Part shown: piece after piece, positions 44,228-51,701 of the stretch | How the letters are laid out: every line of letters begins with the position of its first letter | Numbering within the stretch: position 1 is the stretch's first letter | DNA from: an uncultured Ignavibacteria bacterium | GTDB taxonomy: Bacteria; Bacteroidota; Ignavibacteria; Tepidaquicellales; Tepidaquicellaceae | Assembly: GCA_937974175.1 (NCBI GenBank) | Contig: CALJIG010000120.1 | Coordinates: forward strand, 62,001 to 126,000 | Length of the DNA stretch: 64,000 bases | Direction of reading: 5' to 3' | The notes under the pieces: generated by a model | The model's database searches: none | Seen by the model: only the letters and a program-made list of their open reading frames with translations | Told to the model about the DNA's origin: nothing | Made by a program: the position numbers and the translations under genes

Positions 44228-44610
44228 TTGGAATCAGAAGATTTTTACAATATTAACAGGCGATATTATATTATTGCATTAGTTTTATCAATATTATCAT
44301 CCTGCTTAGTGGCAGTTCCTTATTTTTTGTTGAGGAGTTTTGTAGGCGAGGGTGAAGAAGGATATGCGCCTCATGTTTTTGCTTTTAACATGATGGTCTT
44401 TTTTCCGTCAATTTTAGGTTCGTCACTTGTTGATGTTTTTGCGATAAATTATCTGCTCAAAAGCAGCTCTCTGGAGGCTCCTCTTCCAAGGAAAGTAAAA
44501 AGAATAAGAAATATTTTCCCGTTCATTTTTTATTACCATCATTTTTAGAATTACTTTCTATAATTATAGGTATTGCTATTATAATTTACCGGACTTATTT
44601 CCCAAAATAA
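44228..44610 (+). pseudogene. Small membrane protein gene with a frameshift
   Basis: The frame from TTG 44228 ends at 44548 after 106 residues with two membrane segments (about 14-36 and 50-75). In the -1 frame, from about 44518, translation continues VHFLLPSFLELLSIIIGIAI into a further hydrophobic segment ending RTYFPK and a stop at 44608-44610. One base is missing in or near ATTTTCCC (44513-44520). The likely original product has about 128 residues and three to four helices. It may be a sequencing error or a real inactivation. No family recognised. Confidence 0.65.
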
Positions 44611-44696
44611 CCCTACTCTGATTTATTTCCCTAAAATTGCATTTCTATTCCTCTCATATTTTGCAAATTTTATATAACTAATCGAGGTGATTCATT

Positions 44697-46160
44697 ATGA
44701 ATAAATTTTTTTCTTTGGTGTTTTTAGCTTTTCTTTACAGCTCTCTCAACGCTCAATCATATCTTAATTTTCCTATAGATACACTTGTAAAAGATAATTT
44801 CTTCAATTACCGTAATATGGCAAGATATGATGCTAACGGAAAGCTTCACATGGTAAACAGCCGTCAGCTCGGTACTGCCAGCGATACTAGAGAAATCTTC
44901 TACAGGAATAATATATCGGGCAGCTTTGTTTCAACCCGGATAACAAATAATGCCGTCGATGATAACTATGCAGTTGTCGGATTCGATGCGCAGAACTTTG
45001 TTCACATCGGCTGGGAGCGCAGAGATGCATCAAATAATTTCCAACTCATCTATGCTAATAACCGCAATGGTACATTTGTAGATACAACATGGATAACAAC
45101 CGGAGGAGTAAATAAAGCAACTCCTTTTATGGCAGTCGGAAAGGACAGCACTGCGCACTTTGTATATTATACTTTCGCAACAGGAAACAATAACGCTTAT
45201 TATAGAAGCTATAATTTTATAACTAAAGTTCTGGGACCTGAAGTATTACTTGGCGCAGGAAGCACAGGCAGTGAAAACGATATTGAAGTTGCGGTAGATA
45301 ATAACAATAAAATTCATATTATATATACAACCAATACAGGAATTAACGGCGGCGCGCTAAAGTACTTTACTAATGAGGGCGGCACACTTGCGGAAGTAAA
45401 TACCGGTATCTCTGCAAATGGAGAATACCCCGATATAATAATTTCAAATACAAATGTTGTTAATATTGTTTACAGGTTTGCAACCGATAAAAGACTATAC
45501 GTACTAAGAAGAAATGCGGGTACAGGTAATCCGTTTGATACACCGCTTGCCATTACTCCGGCGGGACTCGGTAACCCTGCTTATTGGAGAGGATTAAGCA
45601 CTGATGCTAACGGAAGACTGTATGTAACTTTCCAGAACAGCACTGCTCCTGCGCCGAAAGGATTTTTCCTTGTACATGGAACAGGCAGCAATTTTGTTGC
45701 GCCGATACTTGTGTTTGAAGACAGCACAGGAACATATCTTGGCAGAGGCTCATCTTCCGTTGCCGCAAAAGGGAACGGAGAGATAGCAGTAACGTTTGAC
45801 CCGACTGTTGTGCGTAACGGTGAAGTTGCATCCGATCTTTTTTTGAAAAGCGGAACTATCACACTTACCTCAATAGAAAACACCAATACTATTGCATCGG
45901 ATTTCTCTTTATCACAAAATTATCCTAATCCGTTCAATCCAAACACAGTAATAAATTTCACTTTACCCTCTTCAGGTTTTGTAAAATTAAAAGTGTTTAA
46001 TTCACTTGGAAAAGAAGTCGAAACCTTAGTTAATGAAAATCTGGGCAAAGGCAGTTATTCTGTTGATTTTAGTGCTTCACATCTTTCAGGCGGAGTTTAT
46101 TTTTATAAGCTTGAAACGTCCGGCTTTTCTGAAACAAAAAAAATGGTTCTTATCAAGTAG
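44697..46160 (+). CDS. Secreted protein with T9SS type A sorting domain
   Basis: A 487-residue exported protein with a signal peptide (MNKFFSLVFLAFLYSSLNAQ). The body (about 30-390) is a beta-propeller-like chain with blades such as FVHIGWERRDASNNFQLIYA, NKIHIIYTTNTG and GRLYVTFQN, resembling sialidase/BNR-type repeats of unknown ligand. The C-terminal domain begins SLSQNYPNPFNPNTVI and ends ETKKMVLIK. GAGGTGA seven bases before the ATG is a clear ribosome-binding site. It is monocistronic as far as can be seen. Confidence 0.9.
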   Translation: MNKFFSLVFLAFLYSSLNAQSYLNFPIDTLVKDNFFNYRNMARYDANGKLHMVNSRQLGTASDTREIFYRNNISGSFVSTRITNNAVDDNYAVVGFDAQNFVHIGWERRDASNNFQLIYANNRNGTFVDTTWITTGGVNKATPFMAVGKDSTAHFVYYTFATGNNNAYYRSYNFITKVLGPEVLLGAGSTGSENDIEVAVDNNNKIHIIYTTNTGINGGALKYFTNEGGTLAEVNTGISANGEYPDIIISNTNVVNIVYRFATDKRLYVLRRNAGTGNPFDTPLAITPAGLGNPAYWRGLSTDANGRLYVTFQNSTAPAPKGFFLVHGTGSNFVAPILVFEDSTGTYLGRGSSSVAAKGNGEIAVTFDPTVVRNGEVASDLFLKSGTITLTSIENTNTIASDFSLSQNYPNPFNPNTVINFTLPSSGFVKLKVFNSLGKEVETLVNENLGKGSYSVDFSASHLSGGVYFYKLETSGFSETKKMVLIK

Positions 46161-46234
46161 CTTTTAATTTATAGTTGTTCCTCTTCTTAAGTTTTAATTT
46201 AAGGAGAGGAAAAACTATGTTACCCGCCTATTCG

Positions 46235-46286
46235 ATTCAAATATCTCATTCAAATATTTCATTCAAGTATTTCATTCAAGTATTTA
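46235..46286. repeat. Four 13-bp tandem repeats upstream of the GH8 gene
   Basis: ATTCAAATATCTC, ATTCAAATATTTC, ATTCAAGTATTTC and ATTCAAGTATTTA follow without gaps, about 150 bases before the GH8 start. They are AT-rich and could be regulator sites or slippage repeats. Confidence 0.75.
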
Positions 46287-46436
46287 ATTAAGGAACTCCA
46301 AAGCGTATTTATCTGTCGGTATTAGTACGGTCATTTATAAGATGCTCTTTAAAAATACTTCCCCGAATCTAATTTGATTCACCGAACGTTATTTTATATA
46401 ACGTATCACCTTAGTTTTGTTCAATTATTACATTAT

Positions 46437-48152
46437 ATGAAAATTTCAACGCTCTTATTTCTTTTTTTTGTGTTTATAGGTACATCCTATTCTCAGAATT
46501 TTCCATTTCCTCAAAACGCTGTCAATTCCTATGGCATAATGCCCTCTAACCGGAATCACATCGATGTTGATAGTGCCTATACAAACTGGAAAAATAACCA
46601 CGTAACTTCGCAGGGTGCAGGAGGATACCGGAGAGTTTTATGGGATACATTGAAGGCTACTGTTTCCGAAGGCATCGCATACGGAATGCTTATTTCAGTG
46701 AACATGAATGACAAATTATTATTCGATGACTTATGGAATTATTATTACTCGCATCGCGACCCCGACGGATTTATGCATTGGATTCGCGACTCACTCGGTG
46801 GTCCGTTAGTAATTAACGGATTTACAATTGATGGCGGCGGCGCAACTGATGCCGACCAGGATGCAGCTTACGCGTTAATACTTGCTAATGCTCAGTGGGG
46901 AAGCTCAGGTACAATCAATTATCTCGCTGAAGCAGTTTCGCTTGTTAATAAAATTTATCAGTATGAAATTGACCAAACTTATTATTTAGTTAAATCGAGC
47001 AATGAGCCCGGCGGAATTTACAGAGTGAACTGCTCATATTTTGCTCCCGCTTATTACAGGGCATTTGAATATATCACCGGAAATCCCGGCTGGACATTAG
47101 TGCGTAATGCATGTTATAATTTTTTATTTTACAGAGCAGATCCTGTAACAGGACTTGTGCCTGACTGGTGTCTGCCCGACGGATCTCCCATGCCGCCTTG
47201 TCCGCTGCCATATAGCTGCGGCTTTACGTACCGTTATGAAGCAACGAGAACGCCTATGAGAATAGCTATGGATTATATTTGGAACGGTGAACCGCTTGCA
47301 TACGCTTATTGTAAAAGAATATCTATGTTTGCACAAAGCCAGGGCGCGCCAAATATAACAAATGATTACAATATAAACGGCACGCCAATGGGGGACTTGC
47401 ACGAAAATTCCTTTATAGGCTCCTTTGCGGCCGGTACTCTGGCTACTGATATCACATTGCAAAATTTTGCTGATAGTATTTATACTGAAAATGTTTCGGT
47501 GTTCAGTTCGCATTGGAATTATTATAACTCAAGTTTAAAAGTGCTTACACTATTAATGATGACAGGTAACTTTATTAAAGAGCAATATGTCCTTCCGGTA
47601 AATCTTCTAAGCTTCGTATCATCTGTAAATAAAAATGAAGTGAAACTAAGCTGGGCAACTAATACTGAAGAGAACAATTCAGGATTTGATATTGAAAGAA
47701 AAAATAACAGCAATTGGGAAAAGATAGGTCTCGTTCCGGGCAAAGGAAATACAGGTATGATGACAGAATATTCTTACTCAGATAAGAATCTGAGTTCGGG
47801 TACTTATAAATATAGATTGAAGCAAATTGACTTCAACGGCAATTACAGATATTATGAACTGAATACGGATGCAATTGTAGGTGTTCCGCTAACAACTAAG
47901 CTGAACCAGAACTATCCAAATCCATTCAATCCTTCCACAACAATTTCCTTTGAACTTGGGCAGGCCGGTAACATTCAATTGGCACTCTACGATTTATCCG
48001 GTAGACTGGTTATGAATATGTTCAACGGATATATGGAAGCAGGTTATAATACATATAAGCTGAACGGTCAGAATCTCGCCAGCGGAATGTACTTTTACGT
48101 CCTCAAAACCGAAAATTCTATTCAAACAAGAAAACTTACATTAGTAAAGTAA
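46437..48152 (+). CDS. Glycoside hydrolase family 8 enzyme with T9SS sorting domain
   Basis: I chose the ATG at 46437 (571 residues) because it gives a clean signal peptide ending SYSQ; a longer frame from 46374 adds an implausible leader. The catalytic domain (about 25-375) shows GH8 hallmarks: VSEGIAYGM with the general acid Glu78, and ATDADQDAAYAL (about 136-147) at the second conserved acidic site, plus GIYRVNCSYFAPAYYRAF. An Ig-like region follows (about 385-480) and then NYPNPFNPSTTI sorting domain ending TRKLTLVK. It probably cleaves a beta-1,4-glycan (cellulose, xylan or chitosan type) at the cell surface; the exact substrate cannot be told. Confidence 0.9.
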   Translation: MKISTLLFLFFVFIGTSYSQNFPFPQNAVNSYGIMPSNRNHIDVDSAYTNWKNNHVTSQGAGGYRRVLWDTLKATVSEGIAYGMLISVNMNDKLLFDDLWNYYYSHRDPDGFMHWIRDSLGGPLVINGFTIDGGGATDADQDAAYALILANAQWGSSGTINYLAEAVSLVNKIYQYEIDQTYYLVKSSNEPGGIYRVNCSYFAPAYYRAFEYITGNPGWTLVRNACYNFLFYRADPVTGLVPDWCLPDGSPMPPCPLPYSCGFTYRYEATRTPMRIAMDYIWNGEPLAYAYCKRISMFAQSQGAPNITNDYNINGTPMGDLHENSFIGSFAAGTLATDITLQNFADSIYTENVSVFSSHWNYYNSSLKVLTLLMMTGNFIKEQYVLPVNLLSFVSSVNKNEVKLSWATNTEENNSGFDIERKNNSNWEKIGLVPGKGNTGMMTEYSYSDKNLSSGTYKYRLKQIDFNGNYRYYELNTDAIVGVPLTTKLNQNYPNPFNPSTTISFELGQAGNIQLALYDLSGRLVMNMFNGYMEAGYNTYKLNGQNLASGMYFYVLKTENSIQTRKLTLVK

Positions 48153-48188
48153 CTTTATTAAATATAAACCCAAAATTTACATAAGGTT

Positions 48189-48219
48189 ATCCCTGTTCTT
48201 AGCAGTGCAGGGATTTTTT
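48189..48219 (+). terminator. Terminator of the GH8 gene
   Basis: ATCCCTG (48189-48195) and CAGGGAT (48208-48214) pair around a 12-base loop, followed by TTTTTT. It is 37 bases past the stop codon. Confidence 0.75.
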
Positions 48220-48296
48220 ATGCCCTGTTTATTGTTATCCATTTTATATAAAATAGTAAAGTAAACTTACAAATTAACTTTATTATTTTTACAAAT

Positions 48297-48737
48297 ATGG
48301 AAAATCAGCACAATTTAGACGATTCTAAAATTGCATCCGAGCTTAGAACGGTTATTTCCAGACTAATGAAGGTTCTTCGCCGTGAGACTTCAAATAAAGA
48401 AGGGCTCTCACTTACGGAGCGCTCAACGCTGTTTCTTATTAACCAACATTCAATAATTCTTCCTTCCGAGCTTGCTGCAATTGAAAAAGTGACATCACAG
48501 TCCATGTCGCAGATTGTAAACAAGCTGCTAAAATTGGAATACATTAATAAAACATCTTCGCGTCAGGATAAAAGAAAAACTTTCATAACATTAACTTCCG
48601 CAGGAAGAGAAATTGTTGAACGAATTAAAAAAGAACGTGAAGAATGGCTTGCGCACACAATTAACGCAAAGATTACAACTGAAGATAAAGAGGTGCTGGC
48701 AAAATCCATAGACGTATTAAAAAAATTAGTAGATTAA
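48297..48737 (+). CDS. MarR-family transcriptional regulator
   Basis: A 146-residue winged-helix protein. The HTH lies about residues 58-85 (LPSELAAIEKVTSQSMSQIV) and the wing about 90-102 (SSRQDKRKTFITLT). The N- and C-terminal helices would form the dimer interface. MarR proteins commonly repress adjacent efflux genes and release DNA when they bind small aromatic molecules. An MFS transporter gene follows 78 bases downstream on the same strand, making it the likely target. Confidence 0.92.
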   Translation: MENQHNLDDSKIASELRTVISRLMKVLRRETSNKEGLSLTERSTLFLINQHSIILPSELAAIEKVTSQSMSQIVNKLLKLEYINKTSSRQDKRKTFITLTSAGREIVERIKKEREEWLAHTINAKITTEDKEVLAKSIDVLKKLVD

Positions 48738-48815
48738 AATTAAATAAAATTATCAGGTAAAATTAAGACTAAAGAGATTTAGACAAGAAACTTAGAAAAA
48801 GAGTTACAGGGGCTT

Positions 48816-50153
48816 ATGAATTATTTAAAAAACTTAAACACATTCCGCGCTTTCCAAAGCCGGAACTACAGATTATATTTCGCCGGTCAGTCAATTTCAC
48901 TAATCGGTACATGGATGCAGCGTACCGCAGTTTACTGGGTAATATTTTCACAGACGAATTCAACTTTTATGCTCGGGCTTACAGCCTTTGCAACGCAATT
49001 TCCTTCGTTTGCATTATCGCTCTGGGGCGGAGTAGTCTCAGATAGATACAACCGGTACAAAGTTCTGCTCACTACACAGATTGCCTCGCTTATTCAGGCC
49101 GTGCTTCTTACAGTCTTAATTATCGTTGACCCTTCTGCAGTCTGGGCTATACTTGGTATTAGTATAGTGCTTGGAATTATAAATGCATTCGATGTGCCTG
49201 CAAGGCAGTCATTAGTATATGAAATGATAGAGAAGAAACAGGACCTGCCCAATGCGCTTGCATTGAATTCTTCAATGGTAAATCTTGCCAGGCTGCTCGG
49301 GCCGGCCGTGGCAGGTATTGTGCTGGAAAAATTCGGCGAGAGTTTTTGCTTTGGCATCAACGCATTCAGCTTTGTTGCAGTCATAGGTTCACTATTAATG
49401 ATGAGGCTGCCGGAATTTATGGCAAAAGAGCATCCTAAAAAAATATCACGTGATTTAAAAGAAGGTTTTACTTATCTGAAACATACTCCTTCTATTGCAG
49501 TCGTTATCTTAATGCTTGCATGTATGAGTTTGCTAGTGCTACCGTTCACAACACTACTACCTGTGTATGCAAAAGTAATTTTCGCAGGTAACGCTTCAAC
49601 ATTCGGATTTCTAAACAGCTTCATCGGACTTGGAGCAATATCAGGTGCAATATACCTTGCCTCGCAAAAATCGGGAAGCGACCTAAAGAAAATTTTAATT
49701 GTTAACACCATTATATTCGGCGCGGGACTTATAATTTTTTCACACATGACAAATCTTCCGCTTGCATTACTGTTTGCTGCGATAACAGGATTCGGAATGA
49801 TGTCGCAGACAACAATCAGCAATACACTTATTCAGACAAAAGTCTTACCGGAAATGCGCGGCCGCGTGCTCAGTTATTTTGTAATGGCATTCTTCGGAAT
49901 GCAGCCGCTCGGCGCGCTGCTTATCGGTGCGTTATCGGGATATATCGGTACTCCAAATACAATTCTTGCTGAAGGCATCGCAGCTATAGTAATTCTTATT
50001 TTATTTCTTCCCTTTCTAAGAAAAGACAGAATAAGAAGAAAAGAAAAAGAAGAATTGGAAAGTTTACCAATAGAAATCGACCCGACACCGGAAGAGCTTG
50101 GAATTGAAGAGCAGATACTAGAAGGGCAGAAGAGAACTATAGCTGCGGCATAG
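48816..50153 (+). CDS. MFS transporter of the EntS/MFS_3 type
   Basis: A 445-residue major-facilitator protein with twelve hydrophobic segments. The start (FRAFQSRNYRLYFAGQSISL, IGTWMQRTAVYWVI) and the loop GGVVSDRYNRYKVL (motif A-like) match the EntS-like exporter group; AFDVPARQSLVYEM is another signature. A charged C-terminal tail of about 50 residues follows. It probably exports a small hydrophobic compound or siderophore-like molecule; the substrate is unknown. The upstream MarR gene suggests inducible efflux. Confidence 0.9.
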   Translation: MNYLKNLNTFRAFQSRNYRLYFAGQSISLIGTWMQRTAVYWVIFSQTNSTFMLGLTAFATQFPSFALSLWGGVVSDRYNRYKVLLTTQIASLIQAVLLTVLIIVDPSAVWAILGISIVLGIINAFDVPARQSLVYEMIEKKQDLPNALALNSSMVNLARLLGPAVAGIVLEKFGESFCFGINAFSFVAVIGSLLMMRLPEFMAKEHPKKISRDLKEGFTYLKHTPSIAVVILMLACMSLLVLPFTTLLPVYAKVIFAGNASTFGFLNSFIGLGAISGAIYLASQKSGSDLKKILIVNTIIFGAGLIIFSHMTNLPLALLFAAITGFGMMSQTTISNTLIQTKVLPEMRGRVLSYFVMAFFGMQPLGALLIGALSGYIGTPNTILAEGIAAIVILILFLPFLRKDRIRRKEKEELESLPIEIDPTPEELGIEEQILEGQKRTIAAA

Positions 50154-50220
50154 CTTGTTTAATATCATAATATCGTAATATCGCTCTTGCTCGTAAATTA
50201 TTTTTTGCTAATATTAAAGA

Positions 50221-51084
50221 ATGATAAAAGCTGCTAAGATAGAAAATGTAATCCGCAAAGGCTCTTCAGTGCCGATTATTGCCGCCGATGAAAACGACAA
50301 TTATTATTTCGTAAAGGTAAAAGCTGCAGGCGACGGACTTACTTCTTTAATAGCGGACTGGATTGTAACCTCCATCGGAAATAAAATCGGGCTGCCGATA
50401 TTAAAGCCTGAAGTAATTCTTATAGATGAAACTACAGCTATAAATTACAAGCATGAAGAAATTTCTGACTTAATAAAAAGAAGTTATGGATATAATCTCG
50501 CTTATAAATATTTTGCCGATGCGCATTTATATAATCCTTTCAAGCCGCACCCTGATTTTAAAAAAGAAGAGAAGGATTTAATTTTTTTATTTGATTCATT
50601 CTTTGTGAATATCGACAGAACGAATGATAACCCGAATGTATTTAATTCGAAAAATAATATGTATGCAGTAGATTTCGGCGCTTGCTTTTTAATAAAAGAA
50701 ATTTTTGATGATATTCCGTATTGTTTGAATCCCGAAATACAAAAACTTCTCAAACGAAATATTTTTTACAGCGAATATGTGAACGCCGAAATGCTGCTGA
50801 AGAAATTCCACACATTATCCAAAGCTGATATAGATGAAATTATAAACAGTTTCCCGAATGAATGGATTGCCGGCAGCAAAATGAAAAAAGAGGAACTTTC
50901 ATCACGGCTCTATTCGTTAATGAATGAAGATAATCATCTTGCAAAAGCATTGGAGACATTGAAAAATATTGAAGTCCCCACTGATGAGCAGCTAAAGAAA
51001 AACCGTGAAGCTAATAAAAGAAAATTTGAAGAGGGAATATTTAAAAATGTTGTGCCATTGATGCCGGAGAGTAAGAGATTCTGA
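50221..51084 (+). CDS. HipA-like kinase domain protein
   Basis: A 287-residue protein resembling the stand-alone HipA-like kinase group (HipA_2): FVKVKAAGDGLTSLIADWIV with Lys32 in the position of the ATP-binding lysine, a catalytic-loop-like DSFFVNIDRTNDNPN (Asp132) and AVDFGAC with Asp151 in the metal-binding DFG-like position. No N-terminal domain and no HipB partner gene are present, so it is not a classical HipBA toxin. The target is unknown. Confidence 0.8.
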   Translation: MIKAAKIENVIRKGSSVPIIAADENDNYYFVKVKAAGDGLTSLIADWIVTSIGNKIGLPILKPEVILIDETTAINYKHEEISDLIKRSYGYNLAYKYFADAHLYNPFKPHPDFKKEEKDLIFLFDSFFVNIDRTNDNPNVFNSKNNMYAVDFGACFLIKEIFDDIPYCLNPEIQKLLKRNIFYSEYVNAEMLLKKFHTLSKADIDEIINSFPNEWIAGSKMKKEELSSRLYSLMNEDNHLAKALETLKNIEVPTDEQLKKNREANKRKFEEGIFKNVVPLMPESKRF

Positions 51085-51131
51085 TTATGGTAGGGAGTAG
51101 AAAGTAGCAAGTATAAAGTAAAATCAAAATT

Positions 51132-51175
51132 CTCCCCTTGAGGGGAGTCCTACCGCAGGGCGGGAGGGGTGTTTT
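51132..51175. repeat. Intergenic palindromic repeat of the CCCCTTGAGGGG type
   Basis: CTCCCCTTGAGGGGAG is a perfect six-base stem with TTGA loop, followed by a CTACCGCAGGGCGGGAGGGG tail and TGTTTTT. This layout resembles intergenic repeats frequent in Bacteroidota genomes. Confidence 0.55.
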
Positions 51176-51210
51176 TAGAAACAATTAATTGATATAAGTT
51201 AAAAAAACTA

Positions 51211-51627
51211 ATGCAAAAAATTTATTCCACAATTTTCATAGCTCTAATTGCTTTAACACTTTACTCCTGCGGAGAGAAGACTTTCCCGATGCCTGAGAAT
51301 AAAATTCTAAAGGAGGAATTTAATCTTACAGATAACTCTCAGGATTTTTCAATCTACATGAAATCTCTTGATACTACAACAGCAGTAGCTTTAGTAGATG
51401 CATACGTAGATAAGTACAAAGATAAAAAGCTTGCGATGCTTAAGTTTAAAATTTATGATGCAGAGCTTCCGCTTGAATTGATAAATAAAATCGATGCACC
51501 AATGACATCCGATTCTCTGGGCAGGGCAATAATGACTTTCCCGCCGAAAGGCACTAAATCAATTCAGTGCTGGTACTGGTTCAAAACGGGAAATAAAGAT
51601 ATGAGTGACGTGAAAATTCAGAAATAA
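51211..51627 (+). CDS. Putative lipoprotein of unknown function
   Basis: A 138-residue protein with a signal peptide and lipobox-like LYSC (Cys about 20), so probably anchored in a membrane. The mature part is a compact alpha/beta chain (DNSQDFSIYMKSLDTTTAVA, LELINKIDAPMTSDSLGRAI, CWYWFKTGNKDMSDVKI) without a family I can name. It lies alone between a HipA-like gene and the convergent FG-GAP gene. Confidence 0.7.
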   Translation: MQKIYSTIFIALIALTLYSCGEKTFPMPENKILKEEFNLTDNSQDFSIYMKSLDTTTAVALVDAYVDKYKDKKLAMLKFKIYDAELPLELINKIDAPMTSDSLGRAIMTFPPKGTKSIQCWYWFKTGNKDMSDVKIQK

Positions 51628-51630
51628 AAA

Positions 51631-51673
51631 ATCTCCTCTTGATCATAAATTTATTATGAAAATCAAAAGGAGA
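51631..51673 (-). terminator. Terminator of the FG-GAP protein gene
   Basis: ATCTCCTCTTGAT (51631-51643) pairs with ATCAAAAGGAGA (51662-51673) with one mismatch. On the minus strand six T follow the stem. It lies 28 bases past the stop at 51702. Confidence 0.7.
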
Positions 51674-51701
51674 CTCCGAAAGAAGTAATGTTACAACAAA
51701 C

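Noticed and set aside
46374..46436. Longer start for the GH8 gene
   Set aside because: The extra 21 residues precede a complete signal peptide and have no ribosome-binding site.
50221..51084. HipBA toxin-antitoxin module
   Set aside because: Only a HipA-like kinase domain is present; no HipB-type DNA-binding gene adjoins it.
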